Shown: positions 45,162 through 53,416, counted from the stretch's first letter. The stretch: 64,000 bases of DNA from Phocaeicola plebeius DSM 17135 (GCF_000187895.1 NZ_DS990123.1:83257-147256); one strand, 5' to 3'. Made by a program: numbers and translations. The notes: a model not told the origin generated them from the letters alone.

Positions 45162-46172
45162 TTAATATAAGGTTATTTCCCGGTCTTTCTGCTTATAGCG
45201 TACTTTTCCGGTTTTTTCTAATGCTTCCAGAATATCTTTAATACCCTGTTCACCACGACCAAAACTTCCATAAAAACGAAAGTTTCGAAGAGAATCTATA
45301 GCAAAGGTTATATGTACATCATAACTGCGTTCCAGTATCTTTACAACTTCCGGCAGCGGCAATTCATCAAAGAACAACTTGCCAGAAGTCCATTCCAACA
45401 CATTCTTTACTTCTTTAGTTTCCTTTTTCATGTGACCTTCCGCCTTATCCAGCGTAACTTGCTCATTCGGAAGCAAAATCATCTCTGCTTCTGCCCGTAG
45501 ACGATTGCCTAATGCTACTTTTCCTTCTAATAAAGAAACTACGGCTTCTTCATCGTTCGGATAATCCCGGAAATTAAACTTGGTACCCAATACTCTGACC
45601 GACAAAGAAGGAGTCTGTACATGAAATGGGAGTTTCTCATTACGCTCTACCTCAAAATACCCTTCTCCACTTAATTCCACCTCACGGTTATCCACTCCAA
45701 AATCCTGCGGATAGACCAGACGGGAACCGGCATTCAGCACTACCAGCGTACCATCGGGCAAACGGAGGCGTGTCTGTGCACCGAGAGGAGCTTCTACCTC
45801 TACCTGAGTCAATGCATTTTGCAGGTTGTTTTCTCCCTGACGGTAAGAGAAGAAGGAAATAAGTCCTACCACCAACACAGCAGCCGCATATTTATAGATT
45901 GTTTTCCAACTTATGACTTTCTTGGATTGCTTCTGAGCCGTACTTGCTGCCACCCGTTTCCGGAAGGTTTCAAAAGCGCGGTCTGCATCGTAGCGCATAC
46001 GTTCTTCCTCCTGCACGGCAGAGAACCAGATTTCCTGCTGCTGCATGAAATAACGTCGGTTTTCTTCTGAACTGGCAATCCATGCATCCAGTTCCTCACG
46101 TGCTTCCTTGCTCAGACCTTTACTCAGAAAAGCGGTAATCAGTTCGTCGATATGTGAATTTCTTTCTTCCAT
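45162..46172 (-). CDS. FecR-family anti-sigma factor
   Basis: A 336-residue inner-membrane protein. The cytoplasmic part (residues 1-90) binds the sigma factor and contains the acidic ELDAWIASSEENRRYF segment. One membrane helix follows (AAAVLVVGLISFFSY). The periplasmic FecR domain reads VEAPLGAQTRLRLPDGTLVV and LNAGSRLVYPQDF, and a C-terminal STN-like DUF4974 domain follows (LPEVVKILERSYDVHITFA). It should relay a signal from the STN domain of the SusC at 41713-44928 to the ECF sigma factor encoded 64 bp upstream. Confidence 0.95.
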   Translation of the reverse strand: MEERNSHIDELITAFLSKGLSKEAREELDAWIASSEENRRYFMQQQEIWFSAVQEEERMRYDADRAFETFRKRVAASTAQKQSKKVISWKTIYKYAAAVLVVGLISFFSYRQGENNLQNALTQVEVEAPLGAQTRLRLPDGTLVVLNAGSRLVYPQDFGVDNREVELSGEGYFEVERNEKLPFHVQTPSLSVRVLGTKFNFRDYPNDEEAVVSLLEGKVALGNRLRAEAEMILLPNEQVTLDKAEGHMKKETKEVKNVLEWTSGKLFFDELPLPEVVKILERSYDVHITFAIDSLRNFRFYGSFGRGEQGIKDILEALEKTGKVRYKQKDREITLY

Positions 46173-46236
46173 TTTCAGGGTTTCTATAAGTGAGACGAAA
46201 TTTTCGCCCGAGCGGGTAGGCGAAAAACGTATTTTT

Positions 46237-46827
46237 TTACTTGAAAGTCGAAAAAAATAAAATCAGGATAATCAGGTACTTCCCAAGTTCTGAATGAAGA
46301 GATGATAATGCGCTCTTTATGTGATACTTGACTGTATTAACAGAAATATTCAGCTCTGTAGCGATTTCTTCGTATTTTTTCCCTTCGAAACGACTTTTGA
46401 TAAAAACTTTCCGGCAGACTTCCGGCAAATTCCGGATAGCATGATGAATTTCTTCCTCCAGTTCATGTTCCAGCAGACTTCCTAAAGGGTAATCGTCCGA
46501 AAGCAGATAACGCATCTCTCCTTCTTCCGGAATAGAAGAAAAAGCCACTTCCGTACGTTCTTTCTTGGAGGACAGATAATCCATGCAATGATTCCGCACG
46601 GCACGCACTAAGTAACTGCGCAAGGAAACTTGAATGTCGAGTGCCTCATGTATCTCCCACAGATGAAAAATCACATCACCAACCAGTGTTTCGGCCAGAA
46701 AATCATCTCCCACATATTCACGCGCTATATGACACAACAAGGCATAATGATGACGGTAGAGGTATTTATAAGCCTCTTCATTTCCTCGTTTCAGTTGTTC
46801 TATGATAATCCGTTCCGTAATTTCCAT
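46237..46827 (-). CDS. ECF-type RNA polymerase sigma-70 factor
   Basis: A 196-residue sigma factor. Region 2 reads EEAYKYLYRHHYALLCHIAREY through VGDVIFHLWEIHE and SYLVRAVRNHCMDYL. Region 4 reads LPEVCRKVFIKSRFEGKKYE and ELNISVNTVKYHIKSAL, a helix-turn-helix. The short hydrophobic end (YLIILILFFSTF) is common in Bacteroidetes ECF factors. It is expected to be released by the FecR protein when the SusC partner binds its glycan, and then to activate susC and the genes downstream. It starts 24 bp after the stop of the lipoprotein gene upstream. Confidence 0.95.
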   Translation of the reverse strand: MEITERIIIEQLKRGNEEAYKYLYRHHYALLCHIAREYVGDDFLAETLVGDVIFHLWEIHEALDIQVSLRSYLVRAVRNHCMDYLSSKKERTEVAFSSIPEEGEMRYLLSDDYPLGSLLEHELEEEIHHAIRNLPEVCRKVFIKSRFEGKKYEEIATELNISVNTVKYHIKSALSSLHSELGKYLIILILFFSTFK

Positions 46828-46851
46828 CTGTTACTGCTGCGTAATTTCAAA

Positions 46852-47517
46852 TCATTCAAACATTTTCCGATAATAAGTGGCTTTATCTGATATTTGTTTC
46901 CATTGTTCAATCCCATTAATAGAGGAAGAATGCACGCGTTCATAAAACGCAATTTCCTCCCGAAGCGGACGGAAATCATTTTGCATCAGTGACAGGTTCA
47001 GCGCTTTTTCGATTCGGGCAAAACCATACATCAGAGAATCCTGTGCTACCTGCTGAATTTTTATCGTATAGGCAGAATCTGCCCGCAAGAAATCTTTGCG
47101 AGCTGTGAGCGTATCTCCCCTGTAATCTTCAAGCATAGCTTTCAGGTGCAGCAATTCGGATGACATGGAATCACTCATGCGTACATCCATCTCACGCAAC
47201 AAATCCAGCACTTCCTCCAAATGCCAGCTCTGAAACAAATAACGGTATTTCAATAAATAAGTCTGCCTGTCAGGACATAAAGCCAATGCACTGTCCAATT
47301 TCTGACGGATGAGTGAATCATGAATACATACTCGCGGATGTAACTTATCAATCGGCTTATTCCAAAACAAAGAATCGCTTTGCATCAAGCTGTCAGCTTC
47401 CAACATCAGCCCACGCACAATTTGCTGTATATCTGATTTATCATCTGACTTCTCATGCATGCAAGCGGAAACTATTCCTGCCATGCATCCAACCATCAAA
47501 AAGAGTTTTGCATTCAT
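46852..47517 (-). CDS. Putative lipoprotein with TPR-like helices, upstream of the ECF sigma gene
   Basis: A 221-residue protein with the lipobox IVSAC (Cys19). The rest is helical and rich in Asp, Leu and Ser (DSLIRQKLDSALALCPDRQT, YLLKYRYLFQSWHLEEVLDL, DFLRADSAYTIKIQQVAQDS), suggesting tetratricopeptide-like repeats. It is the first of three minus-strand genes (lipoprotein, ECF sigma, FecR) with gaps of 24 and 64 bp and has its own -7 box. I recognise no named family. A role in signalling or in the envelope is inferred only from position. Confidence 0.75.
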   Translation of the reverse strand: MNAKLFLMVGCMAGIVSACMHEKSDDKSDIQQIVRGLMLEADSLMQSDSLFWNKPIDKLHPRVCIHDSLIRQKLDSALALCPDRQTYLLKYRYLFQSWHLEEVLDLLREMDVRMSDSMSSELLHLKAMLEDYRGDTLTARKDFLRADSAYTIKIQQVAQDSLMYGFARIEKALNLSLMQNDFRPLREEIAFYERVHSSSINGIEQWKQISDKATYYRKMFE

Positions 47518-47538
47518 AGTTCAAAGATTGGGTTTGCG

Positions 47539-47546
47539 CAAAGTTA
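47539..47546 (-). promoter_or_regulatory. -7 promoter element for the lipoprotein-ECF-FecR operon
   Basis: TAACTTTG on the minus strand, an exact match 21 bp before the ATG at 47517, so basal transcription does not need the ECF factor. Confidence 0.55.
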
Positions 47547-47655
47547 ATTTTTTTCAGTCACATCAAACACAAAAATGTAAAAGAATCCCCAGCAAGCAGC
47601 CTTCTTTTTATTTGAGTCCCTTCTTACATTTTCTCCACTTCGTCCTTTCCGATTC

Positions 47656-47745
47656 TACGTTTTCCGTGCCAGAAACCTTCGTTTCTCACAAGGAAAACGT
47701 ACGTTTCCGCACCGAGAAACATAAGTTTCCGAAAAGGAAAACGTA
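47656..47745. repeat. Four-copy inverted repeat cluster (REP-like)
   Basis: Four units of about 22 bp are packed as two inverted pairs: A 47656-47679, B (inverted) 47680-47701, C 47700-47722 and D (inverted) 47723-47745. The shared core is ACGTTTTCC...GAGAAAC. A and B form a hairpin with a 10-bp outer stem (TACGTTTTCC/GGAAAACGTA) and an inner AGAAAC/GTTTCT stem. C and D do the same more loosely. The cluster fills part of the 287-bp gap between the lipoprotein promoter and the acetyltransferase gene and has no coding potential. Confidence 0.75.
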
Positions 47746-47804
47746 AAATACGCCTAATGATTTCCTCATTATTTCTACAGGGTTTTCAACTCATATAGCT
47801 ACCA

Positions 47805-48362
47805 TCATTTTTTAAGGCTTCTTTTTACCACTGCCGGCACACCAGCCGCCAAAGAATCATCGGGAATATCTTTAGTTACTACACTGCCTGCCGCAATGAT
47901 GCAGCGATTGCCAATGGTCACTCCCGGACATACTACCACATTTCCGCCCAACCAGCAGTCCTCACCTATCGTAATAGGATAAGCGGTTTCCTTCTCTTCA
48001 CGGCGTTCCACATAATCCATGGGATGCTGAGGGGTATAGAACTGACAATGAGGTCCTATCAGGGTATGTTTTCCGATACGGATATAGCCTCCGTCGAGCA
48101 TGATACAGTCATAGTTCATAAACACATTTTCCCCTAAAATGATGCCCGTACCATGGTCGCAATGGAAAGGCGGACAGATAGTGGTGCTCTGCGGAATACC
48201 GGGAATCAGCTCTTCTATCACCTGACGGTAGTCATCATCGCAAATAGTCATGGAACGCAAACGGGCACAAACTTTCTTGGCGTGTACCAGACTGGCATGT
48301 ATTTCAGGGTCGGAAAAATAATAGAGCTCCTGACTGCGCATTTTTTCATATTCTGTTTTCAT
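47805..48362 (-). CDS. Maltose/galactoside O-acetyltransferase family protein
   Basis: A 185-residue hexapeptide-repeat acetyltransferase using acetyl-CoA. The N-terminal Mac domain begins YEKMRSQELYYFSDPEI. Left-handed helix repeats follow: PFHCDHGTGIILGENVFMNY, MLDGGYIRIGKHTLIGPHCQ and GEDCWLGGNVVVCPGVTIG. The catalytic-His region reads TPQHPMD. Substrates in this family are sugars such as maltose, glucose or galactosides; the true one is uncertain. It is divergent from the DUF1593 gene and shares its promoter region. Confidence 0.9.
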   Translation of the reverse strand: MKTEYEKMRSQELYYFSDPEIHASLVHAKKVCARLRSMTICDDDYRQVIEELIPGIPQSTTICPPFHCDHGTGIILGENVFMNYDCIMLDGGYIRIGKHTLIGPHCQFYTPQHPMDYVERREEKETAYPITIGEDCWLGGNVVVCPGVTIGNRCIIAAGSVVTKDIPDDSLAAGVPAVVKRSLKK

Positions 48363-48390
48363 AGATTTTCAATGTATAATTTACCATACT

Positions 48391-48422
48391 CAAAGTTAGA
48401 AGGATTTTTGTTTATTTGCAAA
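48391..48422 (-). promoter_or_regulatory. Promoter of the O-acetyltransferase gene
   Basis: On the minus strand TTTG (48419-48422) and TAACTTTG (48391-48398) are separated by 20 bp. The start codon follows 28 bp later. Confidence 0.65.
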
Positions 48423-48426
48423 GAGA

Positions 48427-48457
48427 TTTGACATGCATCAAAAATACATTAAATTTG
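48427..48457 (+). promoter_or_regulatory. Promoter of the DUF1593 gene
   Basis: TTTG (48427-48430) and TAAATTTG (48450-48457) are separated by 19 bp. The -33 element is only 4 bp from that of the divergent acetyltransferase promoter. Confidence 0.65.
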
Positions 48458-48488
48458 TAAGTGAAAAACATAGAAAGCACTCACTAAC

Positions 48489-49955
48489 ATGAATACACAT
48501 TACCCATTACCTTTACAAGTTTGTTTTCTGCTAATTATCTTATTATTCGCTTATACGTCAGATGTAACAGCCGTATATTATTCTCGCCCGACTTCACAAA
48601 CAGAAAAGACCCGTGTAATCGTCACTACCGACGGAGAAGCTGATGACAGAGCCTCGATGGTACGTTTCCTGCTTTCTGCCAATGAATTCGATGTGAAAGG
48701 AATTATCAACAGCAGTTCACAATTCCACTGGGAAGGAGGCAAGGGATGGAATGCTTTTCACCCCGTAGAATGGATTCGGGAATACATTGAATACTATGGA
48801 AAGGTGTATCCCAATCTGCTCCTGCACGACAAGGGTTATCCGTCACCGGAATATCTGTTAAGCAAATGGAAAGTAGGAAATATAAAAGGGGATGGAGAAT
48901 ATCGGGAACGAACCGAAGGAGCACAGTTTATCGCAAAGGTTCTCCTCGCTGAGGACAATGACCCGCGCCCTATCTGGATTCAGGCCTGGGGAGGTTGCAA
49001 CACACTGGCATCTGCACTGAAAATCATTCAGGAAGATTATCCTGAAAAAATGGAACAAGTAGCTGCAAAGATGCGTCTGTTCTTAATTTGGGAGCAGGAT
49101 AAAGCCTATCAGGAATACATCCGTCCAAACTGGGAGCACTTCCAGATACCGACTATTATCTCAGACCAGTTCGACTGTATGGCCTATATCTGGAATAAGG
49201 TACTCCCCGCTTCAGTGCAACCTTTTTTTCAGAAAGAATGGATGACACAGCATATCCTTCAGGGGCATGGTGCCCTCTGTGACGCATACCCTCACAAAAA
49301 GGGAGCTTTCAATGCGGAAGGAGATACACCTGCATTTCTGCACAGCCTCCCGACGGGTCTGCGCAATATGGAAAATCCGGGATACGGAGGATGGGGGGGC
49401 CGCTATGTGAAAGTAAGAAATAATGTATGGATGGATCCTCAACCGTCATCGGACTACAGCTACCCGACCGGCCAATATGGCTTTGACAACAGTTGGTCGA
49501 AGATGATGGAACATTATACAGATACGGCACAAGTAGCCATGCGTACCCGTTATTTTCAGCCGTTATGGCGCTGGCTGGATAAAGTGCAGCTGGATTTTGC
49601 CGCCAGGGCAGACTGGTGTGTAAAAGACTATGCCTCAGCTAACCACCATCCTGTAGTGAATCTGAACCTGGAATCGCTTGATTTGAGTGCCCAACCAGGG
49701 GAGAAAATCATACTGGATGCCTCACAAAGCCAGGATCCGGACGGAGACTTATTGAAGTTCCACTGGTGGATGTATCCGGAAGCCAGCAACTATAAAGGTA
49801 ATTTCTGCTTTGAATCTGACCAGCCCAAAACTGTTTTCAGCGTTCCACAAGATGCACGTCCAGAAGATACCATACACCTCATTTGTGAAGTTTCAGATAA
49901 TGGAGTACCTTCACTAACCAGATACAAGCGGATAATTATCAGAGTGAACCATTAA
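48489..49955 (+). CDS. Secreted DUF1593 protein (nucleoside-hydrolase-like fold)
   Basis: A 488-residue exported protein (signal VCFLLIILLFAYTSDVTA). Residues 35-330 match DUF1593: VIVTTDGEADDRASMVRFLL has the Asp cluster of nucleoside hydrolases (D-x-E-x-D-D), and WIQAWGGCNTLASALK, NPGYGGWGGRYVKVRNNVW and the Ala/Trp-rich helix after them are family features. The C-terminal region (about 390-488, SQDPDGDLLKFHWWMYPEA) is a beta-sandwich. The family is often annotated as cellulose-binding or as a ribohydrolase, but its reaction in gut Bacteroidales is not known to me. No neighbouring enzyme explains it. Confidence 0.85.
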   Translation: MNTHYPLPLQVCFLLIILLFAYTSDVTAVYYSRPTSQTEKTRVIVTTDGEADDRASMVRFLLSANEFDVKGIINSSSQFHWEGGKGWNAFHPVEWIREYIEYYGKVYPNLLLHDKGYPSPEYLLSKWKVGNIKGDGEYRERTEGAQFIAKVLLAEDNDPRPIWIQAWGGCNTLASALKIIQEDYPEKMEQVAAKMRLFLIWEQDKAYQEYIRPNWEHFQIPTIISDQFDCMAYIWNKVLPASVQPFFQKEWMTQHILQGHGALCDAYPHKKGAFNAEGDTPAFLHSLPTGLRNMENPGYGGWGGRYVKVRNNVWMDPQPSSDYSYPTGQYGFDNSWSKMMEHYTDTAQVAMRTRYFQPLWRWLDKVQLDFAARADWCVKDYASANHHPVVNLNLESLDLSAQPGEKIILDASQSQDPDGDLLKFHWWMYPEASNYKGNFCFESDQPKTVFSVPQDARPEDTIHLICEVSDNGVPSLTRYKRIIIRVNH

Positions 49956-50079
49956 ATCTTCCTGTCATATTTGTATGCCTCAAATAACATTTACAGGCTT
50001 AATATATTATCATCATATCACTACATCATTCTGCTACAACAACCGTTATGGTAAATTCTCAGTATAACCGAATACAGAA

Positions 50080-51219
50080 TTACCCCATTATCCATCTGCC
50101 TATCTTACCTGATTTTCTGACAATATAAACAAAACCCCAGGTAACCGACAATAAAAATACGGTACATACAATCATTTTCACCATTGTGTGTAGAGGCAAT
50201 GATTCTACAAGCATATAGCATGGACCAAGAAAAAGATAGTGAGACATCCAGATACCAAATGTACATGTAGAAATGCTCACAGAAAAGCGTCTTATCACAG
50301 CAGAACTGAAGTGAATTTTTTGGGTGGCAAGAAAAAGAGGAAGTGTCATCATCAACACATTTGGAGAGCAATAGGTAAAGAACAATTCAACCAGTTCTAC
50401 AGACTGCCCAGGAACTGCCGTAACAGACTTAAAGCCAAAGAATGTAATGCAATAGCCAATAACAAACGAAGGAACACCCATCATGACGAGTTTGTTCCAG
50501 CTGAGATTCATTTTATTATTTATAATATAATGACCTAACAGCAGATACCCATTAAAGCCAGCAAAATAATATAAAAGACCAAACTCATTCCAGGAACATG
50601 TTCCCCAAAGGTCTTTTGTCAGATATTCCCTTAAATAAGGAATGAAGAGTGATACGAACCAAAGAACAAGGAAGACCTTCTGCTCTTTTATTGAAGCTTG
50701 CCTCACCCATGCCGAAAAGATTGGCATATAAAGATATAAACCTATAAGAAGATAAACATACCACATCTGTACTGCCAGCATCGAGAAATTGAAAGGAATC
50801 ATGGCAATGTGATGCAAGGCACTGGACAAAGACTGGTCAGGTTCTGCCCAGGCAAAAAAATCATTAATAATTGTAGGGGAAAGTCCCAATAGTCCGGTTA
50901 TCCATGGAAAAAGATTGTACAAAAGAGACCATATAACAAAAGGAACAAAAAGCCTTGTCAGGCGCTTTTTATAAAAAGCAGAAATATCCTGCTCTACAGG
51001 CAAAAGCAATGCTCCTGTAACCATTACAAACAGAGGTATGGCTGGACGCATAAACGAGCCATAAAAACTTCCCCAAAGATTATACCACGGCTCTGAACGT
51101 TCTGCCGGAGTTACATTATCGGTACAATGTACTGCTATCATCATGAAGATAGCAATAAACTTTACAAAATCAAGCCATATAATACGCTTTCCATCTTTCT
51201 CACCAGATAGTTCTTTCAT
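50080..51219 (-). CDS. Membrane acyltransferase (acyltransferase-3 family)
   Basis: A 379-residue inner-membrane protein with about ten hydrophobic helices. The family signature is near the start: RIIWLDFVKFIAIFMMIAVHCTDN, with His in the FMMIAVHC motif, then RPAIPLFVMVTGALLLPVEQ. Such enzymes acetylate or acylate surface polysaccharides, lipids or peptides. The frame extends to a TTG at 51234, but that lies inside the -7 box at 51232-51239, so I use the ATG at 51219, which gives a leader of about 10 nt. It follows the Crp/Fnr-family gene on the same strand. Confidence 0.88.
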   Translation of the reverse strand: MKELSGEKDGKRIIWLDFVKFIAIFMMIAVHCTDNVTPAERSEPWYNLWGSFYGSFMRPAIPLFVMVTGALLLPVEQDISAFYKKRLTRLFVPFVIWSLLYNLFPWITGLLGLSPTIINDFFAWAEPDQSLSSALHHIAMIPFNFSMLAVQMWYVYLLIGLYLYMPIFSAWVRQASIKEQKVFLVLWFVSLFIPYLREYLTKDLWGTCSWNEFGLLYYFAGFNGYLLLGHYIINNKMNLSWNKLVMMGVPSFVIGYCITFFGFKSVTAVPGQSVELVELFFTYCSPNVLMMTLPLFLATQKIHFSSAVIRRFSVSISTCTFGIWMSHYLFLGPCYMLVESLPLHTMVKMIVCTVFLLSVTWGFVYIVRKSGKIGRWIMG

Positions 51220-51231
51220 ACTTTTTTGCCA

Positions 51232-51239
51232 CAAAAGTA
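51232..51239 (-). promoter_or_regulatory. -7 promoter element for the acyltransferase
   Basis: TACTTTTG on the minus strand, an exact match. No clear -33 element is at the normal distance, which would be expected of an activator-dependent promoter. Confidence 0.55.
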
Positions 51240-51261
51240 GCTACTATAAAGAACACTTTTT

Positions 51262-51275
51262 TTGACCTATATCAA
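51262..51275. promoter_or_regulatory. FNR/CRP-type palindromic operator
   Basis: TTGACCTATATCAA is a near-perfect palindrome (TTGAC-N4-ATCAA; the FNR consensus is TTGAT-N4-ATCAA). It is extended by flanking T and A runs. Its centre is about 40 bp upstream of the start site predicted from the -7 box, the usual class II activator position. It lies between the Crp/Fnr-family gene and the acyltransferase. Confidence 0.6.
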
Positions 51276-51294
51276 AAAGACTGCTCCTATATCC

Positions 51295-51864
51295 TTACTT
51301 TTCGGATCTGATTCTGCTCAAGGTAGATATTGATATGCCAAGAAAAGAAGCTATATAACCCAAGTTAACCCTCTGACATATATCCGGGAATCTCTTCAAT
51401 AGAACATTATATCTTTCTTTTGCCGTCATTGTAAGATTATCTATTCTTACGCATTGCAACGTGAGCAAACACTCCTGATGAATAACCCTGCTCCAATTAG
51501 CTATCTCAATATTAGTATCATACAATTTATTCAGAATACTTACTGGTATTGAATACGCAAGAGTTGGTTCAACTGTCTCAACAAATTCAAAGCCGGCTTT
51601 ATTATGATACAAACATAACAGTCCGAAAGTAATGTCTCCTTCTTTAGAAAACCAAGTGGTATGTTCATTCCCATCTACCAGACAATATGAACGAGTCAAT
51701 CCTTTTTCTATGAAGTACACATTCCTGTCTATTACCCCACCTCTGATGATTAGATGCTTAGCTGGAAAATGATGAACTGTAAAATGCTCAATAAGCTGGT
51801 TTATAGATTCGTCAGAAACCGGATAATAACTTCTAATAGATTTTATGATATTGTAAAAATACAT
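51295..51864 (-). CDS. Crp/Fnr-family transcriptional regulator
   Basis: A 189-residue regulator with an N-terminal cyclic-nucleotide-binding-like beta-roll (FPAKHLIIRGGVIDRNVYF, IEKGLTRSYCLVDGNEHTTW, EGDITFGLLCLY), a dimerisation helix and a C-terminal helix-turn-helix (LGYIASFLGISISTLSRIR). It has no N-terminal cysteine cluster, so it is not an oxygen-sensing FNR. The recognition helix has Ser where FNR has the Glu of the ETISR motif. It is encoded just upstream of the acyltransferase. Its effector is unknown. Confidence 0.9.
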   Translation of the reverse strand: MYFYNIIKSIRSYYPVSDESINQLIEHFTVHHFPAKHLIIRGGVIDRNVYFIEKGLTRSYCLVDGNEHTTWFSKEGDITFGLLCLYHNKAGFEFVETVEPTLAYSIPVSILNKLYDTNIEIANWSRVIHQECLLTLQCVRIDNLTMTAKERYNVLLKRFPDICQRVNLGYIASFLGISISTLSRIRSEK

Positions 51865-51990
51865 ACAGATAAGATTTGGAAAACTTCTTAATCAATGTCA
51901 TTTATAATACCATACATGTATATAACTGATAAGATTAACAAATTCCTCCGGTTTTCACATTAATTCTAGAAAGCCAATGGATTACGAATA

Positions 51991-52029
51991 ACAAAAAGAA
52001 AAAGGAGAAAATTTCTCAATTTTCTCCTT
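51991..52029 (-). terminator. Terminator of the tRNA-Leu transcript
   Basis: On the minus strand AAGGAGAAAATT and AATTTTCTCCTT (arms at 52018-52029 and 52002-52013) form a perfect 12-bp stem with a 4-nt loop, followed by TTTCTTTTTG. Confidence 0.9.
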
Positions 52030-52034
52030 ACAGG

Positions 52035-52118
52035 TACCCAGACCCGGGGTCGAACCGGGATGGATGTTACTCCACTGGTGTTTGAGACCAGCGCGTCTAC
52101 CGATTCCGCCATCTGGGC
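52035..52118 (-). tRNA. tRNA-Leu, anticodon CAA
   Basis: The minus strand reads as an 84-nt tRNA with GCCCAGA/TCTGGGT acceptor arms (G1-U72 wobble), a GGCGGAATCGGTAGACGC D-arm and the anticodon stem CTGGT/ACCAG around the loop CTCAAAC, giving anticodon CAA (UUG codon). The long variable arm is typical of leucine tRNAs, and the T-loop is CGGTTCGACCCCG. The CCA end is not fully encoded (ACC then T). The terminator follows within 10 bp, and a -7 element is 20 bp upstream. It is a single gene, not part of an array. Confidence 0.96.
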
Positions 52119-52138
52119 ATCATTTTCGATTGCGAGTG

Positions 52139-52146
52139 CAAAGGTA
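52139..52146 (-). promoter_or_regulatory. -7 promoter element for tRNA-Leu
   Basis: TACCTTTG on the minus strand, an exact match 20 bp upstream of the mature 5' end. Confidence 0.6.
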
Positions 52147-52269
52147 CACATATTTTTCGATAGTGCAAGAAATTCGGACAAAAAAGTTGAAAAAAAGTTT
52201 TCTAACACTATTTAGAATCCTTTTCGGGCGTTTCTTGCAAAATAAGCCCTATCTTAGCATCAAACTTTA

Positions 52270-53328
52270 ATGCCAGCATCAACCATGGACAGTAAAAATT
52301 TTTATTGCATCATCATGGCCGGAGGAACCGGGCGTCGGTTCTGGCCATACAGCCGGAAAGCCTTACCCAAACAATTTCTAGACTTTTTTGGAACTGGCCA
52401 GACACTCTTGCAGCAAACTTACGAAAGATATAAGCAGATTCTTCCTGCAGAGAATATTTTCATTACAACCAACCAGCATTACAGGGAACTGGTACTGAAC
52501 TCGCTTCCCGGTTTCAGCGAATCTAACCTGATTGTGGAAGAGGAACACCGGAATACGGCACCAGCCATTGCATACGCATCGTATGTCATTCAAAAAATCA
52601 ATCCGGATGCCAGCATCGTGGTAGCTCCTTCCGATCACCTGATTCTAAAAATGGATGAGTTCAAACGGGATATTCTGAAATCGCTGGAATTTGCATCCCA
52701 TTCAGACAAACTCCTGACATTGGGTATTAAACCCAGCTATCCGGAAACGGGTTATGGCTATATTCAGGTTTCCGAAGAAAAAGAAGAAGATTTCTATAAA
52801 GTCAAGACATTCATTGAGAAACCGTTGCGAGAATTTGCTGAAGTATTTGTACAAAGTAATGAGTTCTATTGGAATTCCGGTATCTTTGTATGGCACGTCA
52901 AAACAATAATGAAGGCATTCCATGAAATGATGGCGGAGGTATGTCCGCAAGTGGAATGTGACATGCCGAAATTCAGTACTTGCCCCAACAGTTCCATCGA
53001 TTATAGCATCATGGAAAAGGCTGACAATGTATATGTACTGCTTTGTGATTTCGGGTGGGCAGACATAGGCACATGGAACGCATTGTACGATGCTTCTCCC
53101 AAAGATGAAAATCAGAATGTGACGACGCACAGTAATGCGTTGCTATATAACTGCAAGGACAATATCATCATGACTCCCAAAGATAAATTAGTGGTTGTAC
53201 AAGACTTGGAAGGATATCTGGTGGCAGAACAGGGGAATGCCCTGCTTATCTGCAAAAAGGATGATCAGAATGCCATCCGGAAGTTTGTCAACGATGCAGA
53301 AATGAAGTTTGGTGAGTTGTATTCATGA
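52270..53328 (+). CDS. manC: Mannose-1-phosphate guanylyltransferase
   Basis: Makes GDP-mannose from GTP and mannose-1-phosphate for surface glycans. The 352-residue protein has the nucleotidyltransferase signature IIMAGGTGRRFWPYSRKALP and VVAPSDHLIL, FIEKPLREFAEVF and DFGWADIGTWNALYD motifs. It lacks the C-terminal phosphomannose isomerase domain of bifunctional enzymes and is therefore shorter. An ATG five codons later, at 52285 (MDSKNFYC), is an equally good start. It stands alone before a bidirectional terminator. Confidence 0.93.
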   Translation: MPASTMDSKNFYCIIMAGGTGRRFWPYSRKALPKQFLDFFGTGQTLLQQTYERYKQILPAENIFITTNQHYRELVLNSLPGFSESNLIVEEEHRNTAPAIAYASYVIQKINPDASIVVAPSDHLILKMDEFKRDILKSLEFASHSDKLLTLGIKPSYPETGYGYIQVSEEKEEDFYKVKTFIEKPLREFAEVFVQSNEFYWNSGIFVWHVKTIMKAFHEMMAEVCPQVECDMPKFSTCPNSSIDYSIMEKADNVYVLLCDFGWADIGTWNALYDASPKDENQNVTTHSNALLYNCKDNIIMTPKDKLVVVQDLEGYLVAEQGNALLICKKDDQNAIRKFVNDAEMKFGELYS

Positions 53329-53352
53329 GTCACAATAAACCTTCTCACACAT

Positions 53353-53397
53353 AAAAGAATGGCTTGTCTCTCTGGTGGAAAGACAAGCCATTCTTTT
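53353..53397. terminator. Bidirectional terminator between manC and the TonB receptor gene
   Basis: AAAAGAATGGCTTGTCT (53353-53369) pairs perfectly with AGACAAGCCATTCTTTT (53381-53397). T-rich tails occur in both directions, and the two genes converge. Confidence 0.92.
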
Positions 53398-53416
53398 TAT
53401 AGCGACCCAACCCAAC

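Noticed and set aside
52035..52118. tRNA-Leu as an integration site
   Set aside because: I saw no integrase and no second copy of the tRNA 3' end nearby.
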